Shown piece after piece: positions 44,477 through 52,213 of a stretch of DNA of 64,000 nucleotides. The stretch is from NCBI GenBank assembly GCA_002392965.1, contig DGIA01000008.1, positions 55,681-119,680 on the forward strand. Direction: 5' to 3'. The stretch is from Bacteroidales bacterium UBA3834. Its GTDB lineage: Bacteria > Bacteroidota > Bacteroidia > Bacteroidales > P3. Below the pieces are notes generated by a model. That model saw only the letters and a program-made list of their open reading frames with translations, searched no databases and was not told the DNA's origin. Numbering within the stretch: the first letter of the stretch is position 1; each line of letters starts with the position of its first letter. The position numbers and the translations under genes were made by a program.

Positions 44477-44516
44477 AAAAAAACGGCAAACATGGAAACA
44501 CGCCAAACACGCCGTT
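44477..44516 (-). terminator. Candidate riboswitch-controlled terminator in leader II
   Basis: On the minus strand AACGGC (44516-44511) pairs with GCCGTT (44487-44482), with additional possible pairs inside, and is followed by TTTTTTT (44483-44477). It lies between aptamer II and the ATG at 44408, the right place for an off-state expression platform. I see no equally clear terminator in leader I. Confidence 0.55.
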
Positions 44517-44578
44517 GCGGCGGTGCATAAAACCATGGTCGGGTCGCTTCTCCTCGAAAGCGTTACCGATATTTTAAT

Positions 44579-44756
44579 GGTTTGGCAGGTCTTCTGGCTT
44601 GCTCCTCTCGGCCCCGTCTTCCCATGCGCCTATGGCGACGCACAGTGACATATCTTCTTGGGCTTCAACTCCTGAGCTTACAGCAGCGGGACTGCGCCGG
44701 ACTCTCACCGGCTTCCCTCTTGGCGCCCTCCTCGGGCGACCAAACCGATTGCAAAA
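44579..44756 (-). promoter_or_regulatory. Cobalamin riboswitch II
   Basis: Same conserved cobalamin aptamer core as copy I; the two differ only at the positions corresponding to 37946/44635 and 38060/44749. It heads the giant gene, 170 bases upstream of its ATG. The flanking leader sequences downstream of the two aptamers diverge, apart from TCGGTA-CGCTTTCGAGGA immediately after the aptamer and a TACCGATA near each gene start. Confidence 0.95.
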
Positions 44757-44782
44757 GTACAAAATAAAATCGACATACCAAA
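44752..44782 (-). promoter_or_regulatory. Promoter of riboswitch unit II
   Basis: On the minus strand TTTG (44782-44779), 19 bases, then TACTTTTG (44759-44752): an exact consensus promoter whose start site falls at the 5' edge of the aptamer. Confidence 0.87.
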
Positions 44783-44829
44783 AAAAAACTTTCACCAAAT
44801 CCGTTTCACCTTTCGTCCATGCAATATAA

Positions 44830-44910
44830 GGCCTTTTTCGCCGAAAGGCCCAAATCGCTCCCTCAAGTAAGCATAAGTAAGCCTATGGCGGCATTTGTCA
44901 CCATAGGCTT
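44830..44910 (-). terminator. Two hairpins after the PKD/T9SS operon
   Basis: A 10-pair stem AAGCCTATGG/CCATAGGCTT (44879-44910) and a 7-pair stem GGCCTTT/AAAGGCC (44830-44850) lie between the stop at 44948 and the promoter of unit II. Neither has a good T-run on the minus strand, but their position suits termination or 3'-end protection of the operon that ends at 44948. Confidence 0.45.
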
Positions 44911-44947
44911 GCTCTTTTATTCGTGGAACAATTACGCTGATTCGTTT

Positions 44948-47900
44948 CTATTTCTTCACCAGTTTCAGGTAGTTCACCTTCTCCCCGTCGTCAGAGCGGG
45001 TCTTGACGCGGACGATGTAGGAGCCCGACGGCAGCTCCTTGATGTTGAACTGGCCGGCATCTTTGAAGGTAGCCAACCTCCGTCCATGTATATCCATCAC
45101 CACCACCTCCGTCACCTCGTCCGACTTGCCCACGACCGTCACCCCTGAAAGGGGGTTGCTCATTTCAATCGCGACCTCCCCCGTGGTGGGGTTGGGGATC
45201 AAGCGCAGGTCGCGGGATTCGGCCTTTGCACCGATGCCGTGGTTCCTGACCAGCGTTTTGTCCATGGTGCTGTCGGAAGCCGTCTTGCCCAAAGGTATCA
45301 TCCCGTAAAAATCTCCTGAAGGGAAACAGACCGTGCGTTTGCACAATTCCCCATCCTCACAGGTAATTGCGTGGAAGCATACCATCCCGTTTTCCATCAT
45401 CAGCTGCGACAACACAGACGCATCGATCATCCCCAATCCCGTCACATGGGCTGTACCATCGTACATGTAATTGATGACCATCGGTGGCTCGCTCCAAAAT
45501 GCAAGAACCTCATCTGCGGGAGATACATCGACTGTGAAGCTGAAATAACCCGCCACAAGGCTTGAAAGACCGGAAATCCCATACAAATCTTCCATATACA
45601 TGGTATCCTCGCAGGTGATCTTGTCCGGTATCAGGTCAATGCAGAATTCCTTTTCGCAGCGCATACAGATTGAATCCACAAGCTTGCAGCAGACCACCGA
45701 GGGCTCGAACGTCGGCACATTGATCTGGAGGGAGAAAGTGTAGCATCCGTTCGGGGAAATGGTGGTCGGAACAAAGTTAGAACTGACCGCGGCACCTCCT
45801 TGCAGTTGCAGCATCTGCACAAGTGCTCCGGGACAGAAGTCATAGACTTTGGAGTGGTTGCACACAGTCACACTGACATCATAGACCCCCCTGCACTCCT
45901 CATCCACAAACATCTTCCTTTCATAGCTGACGCTGACACTGTCGCAGTCGCAAAGTTCCTTCTCATCAATGACCAGTTTGGGTGAGATCTCGTTGCAAGC
46001 ACCCCCTTCATAATCCACCGACAGCTGGTAGGTGCCGAATCCCGGAAGAGGGAGCTGTATGGGGAGATAGGTATAGTTGCCCGAGCCCGTGGCGAAAGAA
46101 TTGTCATCCAGCAGCCAATCCCAGTCGATGGTCTGCCAGTCGTCGGTGATGCCATAGACGGGGAGAATATTGTCGAAATATTCCTTGCATTTCCAATAGC
46201 ATCCCGTCAGCAGGGCGTCGAAGTCGGGCTGCTTGTCTATTCTATGCTTGCCTTTCTCCGACGGGCACCCGATGGAGGGGTCGTAGTAATAGGCCGAGGC
46301 CAGGCCGTGAGTGAAATAGTATGCGTCCGTACCCGTCTGTCCGTTGCTCCAGTGCATGGTCCCCGTGTATCCCGAGGCCGTGAGCTGCACCGGCGCGTCG
46401 CTGATGCAGGGGCTTCCCGTCACGCTGATGGTGGGTGCCGTCGGAGGTGTGGTGACCGTGAGGGTCTTGGTGTCGGTCGAGGAGCAGGTGGTGACACTGT
46501 TGGTGACGGTCAATGTCACATTGAATGTCCCCGCATAGGGGGCGGCAAACACGATGTTGGCCGTGTTGCCGGTCTGATAGACATTGCCGCCGAAGGTGAC
46601 GGCCCAGTCGTAAGTCAGAGGGTCCGCGCTGGGTCCTTGGCTGCCGTAGAACTTCACCTCGTCCCCCACACAGCAGCTGAATTTCTCGGCGTAGATGTCG
46701 GCTATCGGCGATTTCAGGAATTCCACATTCCGCGTTGCTTCTTTCTTGCAGTAGTTGGTATTCGTCACATATACCTTATAGTCCCCGGGGTAGTAGGCGG
46801 GATATACGTGGTTGTGGTTGTGTGTCGTTGTTGTCGAATGGGGGGCTGTCCAATAGTAGTCGAAGGCATTGTTGCCGGGAGAAAACGTAACATCCTGGGA
46901 CGCATTGGTGTTGGGGCAAATAAGATTGAGGTAGTCATAGCTCAAAGATCCATTGTGAAGTGCATCCGCAAAGGAAGTGACGGTAATCGGCGCTATCGCA
47001 TTCCGCTGGCAGCCGTATTCATCCATGATGGTAACACTAACATTGTAAGGATACGGGTCCTCTTTAAAAGTATGACAAATCTGTCCTCCGTCGGTTTCAA
47101 ATCCGCTGTTGTCCCCGAAGGACCAGACAGAGGAGACAATTTGCCCCGTGGGGTGCAGGACGGCGCTGAGCTCGATGGGAGTGTTGTCGCAGGCATTGTG
47201 GTTGTGGGCGGCATTGGCCGAGGTGATATCCACGTAAGCATACTGCGGGGGCATGAACATGGTCTGGGAACCGATGACACAGGGGGTGATGTTCCCGTTG
47301 GCGCCTATCCCCGTCAGGGTGAAGGTGTAGGTGCATGGGAGCAGGGGATTCGGCGAGGCAGGGGTGTGTTCGTAGGACGTGGTAGATGCCGTCATCTGGA
47401 AGTAATCCACCGTGTTGTTGCAGTCGTTGCTGACCGAGAAGTACAGCACCGTGCTCCCGTCGATGTACTGCGAGTGGTTCCGCAACACCACCTTGTCGCA
47501 CACCTGCTCAATCGTGATGTCGGGCACCACCTCGACCATCAGGGTTTTCCTCCCTTTGCGGCATCCGATGATATCCGCCGTGGCCTCGGCATGGTAGAGA
47601 CCCGCATCGCCGACCGTCAGGGTGGCGGTGTGGTTGTTGGGGCCCGACGTCTGCGGGCTGAGGCCGGTGCCGTTGCGTCGCACGTCCCACAGAATGTTGG
47701 GCTCGTTGGAGGGAACGGTGAAGGTGATGGTCTTGGCACAGGGGTCGTAGCTGCCGCTCACTGCCATGCTGTCGCAAGGGGGAAACAGTGGTCCGTCATT
47801 CCGGCTATCCCAGGTCAGCGTCACACTGCATCCGCCGTCCGAGACGGTGCATTGATAGATGCCGTCGCCCTGCAAGAGAATGCTGGGAGTGTTGCCCGTC

Positions 47901-49165
47901 ACAGGGACAAAGGTGCTTGTGCCGTTCGCCATGAATTGCCATGTGTAGGAGTATCCCGACCCTGTCGGGGTGGGATAAACCTCCACGGTAGTCAGCCCCC
48001 CCATAACTCCCTTTCGCAATCCGGCCACCGGTGGGCCGGGAAAGACATGCACCGTCTTCACCGCGCTGGGCAGCATGTCCGGGTTGGTGCAGTAGTTGTA
48101 GGGGTTGGACCGCAAGGTCAAGTCCGCGAAGCCGGCACGGTCGAAGGTCACGGTCACGGGGTTCCCCTGCCACTGGCCGCCGTCCATCGACCAGCGGTAG
48201 GTCGAAGCGCTGCCGCCACTGCCGGTATAGGTCTCCTGGTCGTGGACGCACACATTGTCCGGACCTGTGACGGTCAATGTGTTGTTCGAATAGTCAACCA
48301 CTTGGATGGTCACCCGTTTCACATTGGTGCTGGCGTCGCAGTAGGTGCGCGTCAGCTCCACATCGAAGGTGGTCGGGGTGGTGATGTCGTTGACCGACAG
48401 GGTGACATCCGGCAGCAGGTGGCTGCCCTGCACCGAGCCGCAGTGCTGCATCGTGGGCTGTATCTTCCATTCATACAGCACCCCGTCGCTGCGCTGGTCA
48501 AGAACCCTGCCTGTGAAATTGACCAAGCTGTTGGGACACACCGTGATGCTCGTGGGCAGGGTGGTCGGGTCCAGCGCCAGGGCGCTCATCTGATGCACAT
48601 AGTATCCTGTCGATTGGCATTGCAGCACACGGTCGTAGTGATAGACCCGCACGTCGCAGACCTCCGCCTGATAGCTGATGGCTACGCTGTCGCCGCTGTA
48701 CTGCTGCGGTGCGGCGGTGCTGCAGGCAGGCGCCCACACAAGGCTGTAGTTCGGATTCGACGGCGAGCCGCGGAGCACCGCCGTCTGGTACGGGCAGCAG
48801 GTGTGGCGGTTGTCCGGCATCATCTCAGCCACCGTGGGTGCCGGCGGCACATCCTTCACTATCAGCAGAAAGGTGGCCGGACCGCAATAGGCCGGGTGCT
48901 CCGCCGTCACCAGGTAACGCCCCGTGGCGAACCTCCCGCTGTAGTATTTGCCAGTCTCATCGTCGCCTATGGGCTGCATGCTGGACAAATCATATACCCG
49001 CCAAGTGGCAGTCACCAGCGGTTCGGTGTGTAAATAGCATTCGTTGGCGTTGCACACCCTGTTTGGACCAACGATTTCAAGTGTCGGCTGCTGGGCGATC
49101 AAGGGTATCGTGCAAAAGAGCAATCCCACAATTGCCGACATTCTTATATGGAAACGAATGCCCAT
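44948..49165 (-). CDS. Large T9SS cargo protein with PKD/Ig-like repeats, 1405 residues
   Basis: The product has a signal peptide (MGIRFHIRMSAIVGLLFCTIPLIAQ), then a series of Ig-like and PKD domains. PKD hallmarks include SSVWSFGDNSGFETDG with CHTFKEDPYPYNVSVTI, and YDWAVTFGGNVYQTGN with FAAPYAGTFNVTLTV; Ig-like units contain many CxNxV/PGP-type strands. A type A T9SS domain closes the protein (RLIPNPTTGEVAIEM ... LPSGSYIVRVKT ... LKLVKK). Such proteins are surface adhesins or enzyme scaffolds; the function here is unknown. It is last in a four-gene operon, 15 bases after the GxxExxY gene. The start could alternatively be the Met at 49141. Confidence 0.82.
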   Translation of the reverse strand: MGIRFHIRMSAIVGLLFCTIPLIAQQPTLEIVGPNRVCNANECYLHTEPLVTATWRVYDLSSMQPIGDDETGKYYSGRFATGRYLVTAEHPAYCGPATFLLIVKDVPPAPTVAEMMPDNRHTCCPYQTAVLRGSPSNPNYSLVWAPACSTAAPQQYSGDSVAISYQAEVCDVRVYHYDRVLQCQSTGYYVHQMSALALDPTTLPTSITVCPNSLVNFTGRVLDQRSDGVLYEWKIQPTMQHCGSVQGSHLLPDVTLSVNDITTPTTFDVELTRTYCDASTNVKRVTIQVVDYSNNTLTVTGPDNVCVHDQETYTGSGGSASTYRWSMDGGQWQGNPVTVTFDRAGFADLTLRSNPYNYCTNPDMLPSAVKTVHVFPGPPVAGLRKGVMGGLTTVEVYPTPTGSGYSYTWQFMANGTSTFVPVTGNTPSILLQGDGIYQCTVSDGGCSVTLTWDSRNDGPLFPPCDSMAVSGSYDPCAKTITFTVPSNEPNILWDVRRNGTGLSPQTSGPNNHTATLTVGDAGLYHAEATADIIGCRKGRKTLMVEVVPDITIEQVCDKVVLRNHSQYIDGSTVLYFSVSNDCNNTVDYFQMTASTTSYEHTPASPNPLLPCTYTFTLTGIGANGNITPCVIGSQTMFMPPQYAYVDITSANAAHNHNACDNTPIELSAVLHPTGQIVSSVWSFGDNSGFETDGGQICHTFKEDPYPYNVSVTIMDEYGCQRNAIAPITVTSFADALHNGSLSYDYLNLICPNTNASQDVTFSPGNNAFDYYWTAPHSTTTTHNHNHVYPAYYPGDYKVYVTNTNYCKKEATRNVEFLKSPIADIYAEKFSCCVGDEVKFYGSQGPSADPLTYDWAVTFGGNVYQTGNTANIVFAAPYAGTFNVTLTVTNSVTTCSSTDTKTLTVTTPPTAPTISVTGSPCISDAPVQLTASGYTGTMHWSNGQTGTDAYYFTHGLASAYYYDPSIGCPSEKGKHRIDKQPDFDALLTGCYWKCKEYFDNILPVYGITDDWQTIDWDWLLDDNSFATGSGNYTYLPIQLPLPGFGTYQLSVDYEGGACNEISPKLVIDEKELCDCDSVSVSYERKMFVDEECRGVYDVSVTVCNHSKVYDFCPGALVQMLQLQGGAAVSSNFVPTTISPNGCYTFSLQINVPTFEPSVVCCKLVDSICMRCEKEFCIDLIPDKITCEDTMYMEDLYGISGLSSLVAGYFSFTVDVSPADEVLAFWSEPPMVINYMYDGTAHVTGLGMIDASVLSQLMMENGMVCFHAITCEDGELCKRTVCFPSGDFYGMIPLGKTASDSTMDKTLVRNHGIGAKAESRDLRLIPNPTTGEVAIEMSNPLSGVTVVGKSDEVTEVVVMDIHGRRLATFKDAGQFNIKELPSGSYIVRVKTRSDDGEKVNYLKLVKK

Positions 49166-49180
49166 AATTTCCACCACGAA

Positions 49181-49615
49181 TTATTTGTTCTCTATGAATT
49201 GGCGGTAATTGCTTTCGTTGACAAGCACAAAGTCGTCTTCGGCAGGCAGATACAGGTATCGTTCTGCCCGAAGGCTTTTCTCCCCGAAGTTGACAAGGAT
49301 CCCCCTCAAAGTCCCCGTGATGCGCATATAGTTGAACAGCTGCGCCCTGTGTTCAGGTAACAGCGAAGCAACCGACTTCAGTTCCACAATCACACCATCG
49401 CAGTAAAAATCTGCAATATAGAACTTCTTCAACGGTTGTCCTTTATAGGTAAGGTGCAAAGGCTTCTCCCTTTCTGCCGAGATGCCTGCACGGGATAGTT
49501 CTATTGCCAAAGCCTCCTGATATATAGCCTCTTCCATCCCCCTGCCAAGCTCGCGGTGTACCTCCATCGCGGCTCCGACGATGTTGTAAATACCAAGATA
49601 TTCTTCTTTGGTCAT
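49181..49615 (-). CDS. GxxExxY-family protein
   Basis: The 144-residue product has the family-naming motif GMEEAIY (G-x2-E-x2-Y, about residues 26-32), followed by EALAIELSRAGI, a DFYCDGVIVELKS segment resembling a PDDEXK nuclease core (D-(x)n-ELK), and RGILVNFG near the C-terminus. GxxExxY proteins are widespread and uncharacterised, often in arrays or near defence and mobile genes. Here it is cytoplasmic yet sits inside an operon of secreted proteins, 12 bases after the small secreted peptide gene and 15 before the PKD protein. Confidence 0.88.
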   Translation of the reverse strand: MTKEEYLGIYNIVGAAMEVHRELGRGMEEAIYQEALAIELSRAGISAEREKPLHLTYKGQPLKKFYIADFYCDGVIVELKSVASLLPEHRAQLFNYMRITGTLRGILVNFGEKSLRAERYLYLPAEDDFVLVNESNYRQFIENK

Positions 49616-49627
49616 ATTAATTTGTGG

Positions 49628-49810
49628 TTAATTATGACAATTCGTTTCGCAGGCTGTCAGGATGTCGGGGTATTCCTCGACCGGCAGCTGCTTGAAGTCG
49701 TACTGGCATTCCGAGTCGAAGCTGCCCGTGATGGTAATCTCACAGGTGTTCTGCCCGCAGAGAGGGGCAAACGATAGCAGAATAACTGCCAGCAATAACA
49801 ACTTTCTCAT
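49628..49810 (-). CDS. Small secreted cysteine-containing peptide, 60 residues
   Basis: A short gene whose start overlaps the preceding stop by four bases (49807-49810), so it is translationally coupled and probably real. The product has a signal peptide (MRKLLLLAVILLSFAPLCGQ) and a mature part of about 40 residues with four Cys (NTCEITITG, SECQYD, ACETNC), acidic overall. No family is recognisable. It might be a small surface or periplasmic partner of the T9SS proteins encoded on either side. Confidence 0.65.
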   Translation of the reverse strand: MRKLLLLAVILLSFAPLCGQNTCEITITGSFDSECQYDFKQLPVEEYPDILTACETNCHN

Positions 49811-51831
49811 AACTTGATGATTTTATGACGGTAAATATGTTGGTTTGTGACAATTTCTAAAATATAGGCTCCCGGCTGCAGGGATGCAATATCAAGCATG
49901 TTTCCATTGAAAGGAATCTGTTTCTTGATGCCCGTAAGGGTCATTACTGAGGCTTCAACCACAGGCTCGTCCATTGAAACATACAACTTGTCACGGACAG
50001 GATTGGGGTATAGAGTGCAAGGTGTGTTCTCGGTCAAATCGACATGCTCCCCGCCCCCTTGCGGCGTATAGACGTATGGTGTCATGAATGATGCATCCGT
50101 GTATTTGGTCACACACACAAACGGCTCCCCATACGCATAGACATGATGTTCCCCAAAATCGGCATCGGCTTTCAAATGATTGACAAGATACAATGTCGAA
50201 TCTGACAGGGCGATAGGTCCAACAGTATGAAATATAGCATATGAATTGTAATCTATACCGTCAATAAGATGACCCTGGTAATCAAAAACAGCCAAGGCTA
50301 AACCATAAAAACTTGGATTGGGTGTCTCTATGGTATCGTGTGGTAGTGCTAATCCTTCAAAAAACAACCCTTGCATATATACCCTATTGTTTTTTGCTGC
50401 AAAATTTTCCCGTTCATGATCTATCCCTGATTTCCTTAAGGAAGGGAATATTCCGATGGAGTGATAATCAAGACTTTGTCTGTCAAAAGATATGGCAAAT
50501 GCATCATTGTTTATTGGCAAAATGTGGTTTTGAAATACAAACAACGAATTTGTTACAGATTCTTGCCCTAAAAAATTTCTTGCCGCAATACCTCGAATAA
50601 AAACCAAATTGCTATCATTGTCAAAAACAATGTCGTTCATGTGTGAGTTTGCAAGATAATTGGAATTAATTACGCTATCGTCCAAATGCAAGCAGCTACG
50701 CGGTGTCAAGTCCAAATCATGGACGGTTACAAAACCTTTGAGTTGATTCTTTTCCGAGATGAAAATCGACACATGATTGACGGAGTCAAAAACCATAGTG
50801 TTGTCTCGTGGCGATGACGAAGATGATGTATAATAAAAGGACATGTTCAGAACCAAGAAAAGGTTTGACTTGTTCACCTTGATATAAAACTCTGGTGTAT
50901 AATACAAACTGTCTGTTTTCTGTACAAGATATCTACTTTCCAGCAGCGTGTCGAAATGGGGAGAGAACTTCAGCAGGTGCGGGTACCACTCCTGAGGGCG
51001 GTGCTTCAGGCTGCATTCGCCCACCATCCGATGATCGGCCCAGAACTTCACCGCAGTCAGCGTCCCCTCGCTGGCCTGATAGTCCGATCCGTATGAATCC
51101 ACCGACTGGCGGCAGATATAGATGTTTCCGGCCGAATCCACGTCGAATGTGGCATACTGGAGATACTGCATCCTTAGATACGGCAGCGAATCCGGATTGC
51201 TCCATGGCTGCCACATAAGGTCGTTCCCGGCACTATCCACGTAGCTCCGTTCCAGGAAATGCTGTTCTTTGACGTTGCCATCGAAGTCGAACGCCACATA
51301 GGCGTTGCAGACAACGTCTGAGAACCTCCGGTCAGGATACTGATAAGGGTTGAACGGATAGTATTCTGAGGTGTATAAGGTGTCCAGCCAGTACAGGTAA
51401 CGAGTGTTGGCGAGATTGGGACCGTGCGGAGAGAAATAGAACATCACTGCGAACCCCGTGTCGCCCAGCGGCTTGATGTCGTCCGCTCGGGTCAGGTTGC
51501 CATAGTTGCCGTGCACCACTCTCTTCCACACCATCTCGCCCGAGGGTGAGATCTTGGCAATAAGTACGTTAGTCGGACTGCAGTCCGGGCCATAGGGCGT
51601 CATGGGCAGGATGCGCTCGCCGTCCCACTCGGCGTCGTTGCGGAACTGACCGAGGATATACAGGTTCCCCAGGCTGTCCGTCACCGTCCCCTTGATGCAG
51701 CTGAGGCTGTTCGGCACCGCCGACCCATATCCCTTGGCCCAGTCGAAATGGCCCGTCGAACTTCCATTCTGTCCTGCTGCGCCGCCCAACACCAGCAGCA
51801 CCGAAACCAAGAATAAAGCTGTCTTTTTCAT
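49807..51831 (-). CDS. T9SS cargo protein, propeller-like, 674 residues
   Basis: The product has a signal peptide (MKKTALFLVSVLLVLGGAAGQ), repeats of the SBBP beta-propeller style (CIKGTVTDSLGNLYILGQF, NVLIAKISPSGEMVWKRVV, ATFDVDSAGNIYICRQS) and a type A T9SS sorting domain (CTLYPNPVRDKLYVS ... LQPGAYILEIVTN ... HKIIKL). It is the first gene of a four-gene operon transcribed from the promoter in element B. The first 300 codons have the GC-rich usage of the neighbours, whereas the rest up to about 49950 is distinctly AT-rich, as if two segments of different origin were joined near 50935. Confidence 0.8.
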   Translation of the reverse strand: MKKTALFLVSVLLVLGGAAGQNGSSTGHFDWAKGYGSAVPNSLSCIKGTVTDSLGNLYILGQFRNDAEWDGERILPMTPYGPDCSPTNVLIAKISPSGEMVWKRVVHGNYGNLTRADDIKPLGDTGFAVMFYFSPHGPNLANTRYLYWLDTLYTSEYYPFNPYQYPDRRFSDVVCNAYVAFDFDGNVKEQHFLERSYVDSAGNDLMWQPWSNPDSLPYLRMQYLQYATFDVDSAGNIYICRQSVDSYGSDYQASEGTLTAVKFWADHRMVGECSLKHRPQEWYPHLLKFSPHFDTLLESRYLVQKTDSLYYTPEFYIKVNKSNLFLVLNMSFYYTSSSSSPRDNTMVFDSVNHVSIFISEKNQLKGFVTVHDLDLTPRSCLHLDDSVINSNYLANSHMNDIVFDNDSNLVFIRGIAARNFLGQESVTNSLFVFQNHILPINNDAFAISFDRQSLDYHSIGIFPSLRKSGIDHERENFAAKNNRVYMQGLFFEGLALPHDTIETPNPSFYGLALAVFDYQGHLIDGIDYNSYAIFHTVGPIALSDSTLYLVNHLKADADFGEHHVYAYGEPFVCVTKYTDASFMTPYVYTPQGGGEHVDLTENTPCTLYPNPVRDKLYVSMDEPVVEASVMTLTGIKKQIPFNGNMLDIASLQPGAYILEIVTNQHIYRHKIIKL

Positions 51832-51860
51832 ATTGTCAAGATTATGCGTTTTCAGTCAAG

Positions 51861-52135
51861 TTTCATTGTGCAAAGATACGAAAAAAAACAATATATCGAT
51901 TTGTAAAGAGTATATTTCGCCCTTTGTTATAAATAAAAGACGCTTTTTTTTCGGAAACGTTACATCAACAGTAAAATTTAACATTTTTTATGATATTTTC
52001 GACACCCTGCGCCCACTAAACACTAAACACTGAACACTACCCACTTTCCCAGGCAATGACCTAGTACTTTCTATATAGTCAATACTAGGTCAATACTAGG
52101 TCAATACTAGGTCATAAGGAGTTCAAGGCTTAGTG
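51861..52135 (-). repeat. Long shared upstream element, copy B (inverted homologue of 13340-13617)
   Basis: Read on the minus strand it aligns end to end with copy A, with the same order of parts: 11-base array (52114-52057), heptamers related to TAGTGTT (52041-52014), the block AAAAAATGTTAAATTTTAC, TCTTTTATTTATAACAAAG, and a -7 element TATCTTTG (51878-51871) placed 40 bases before the ATG at 51831. It fills most of the 382-base divergent gap to the M3 peptidase gene; the rest of that gap shows no clear signal. Confidence 0.85.
52057..52114 (-). repeat. 11-base tandem repeat with inverted copy, second site
   Basis: On the plus strand: TGACCTAGTAC (52057-52067), a 14-base spacer, then three contiguous ATACTAGGTCA units (52082, 52093, 52104). 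It is the exact mirror of the array at 13359-13416, and here all three tandem units are identical. Confidence 0.9.
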
Positions 52136-52213
52136 TCAGACAGTTACAGAAGTCAGTATTTTTAAAAGTGATGGCATGCAATAAATTGCGACGCTTCACG
52201 TTTCTTATTCAAG

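Noticed and set aside
52021..52055. A rho-independent terminator in the gap before the M3 peptidase
   Set aside because: The CACTAAA-type heptamers have no complementary partner nearby and no T-run; they match the heptamers of element A instead.
13340..52135. A composite transposon or genomic island bounded by inverted repeats
   Set aside because: The repeats contain promoters rather than transposase ends, no target duplication or transposase is visible, and the enclosed segment holds housekeeping genes such as holA, uvrB, rnr-side neighbours and tRNA-Gln.
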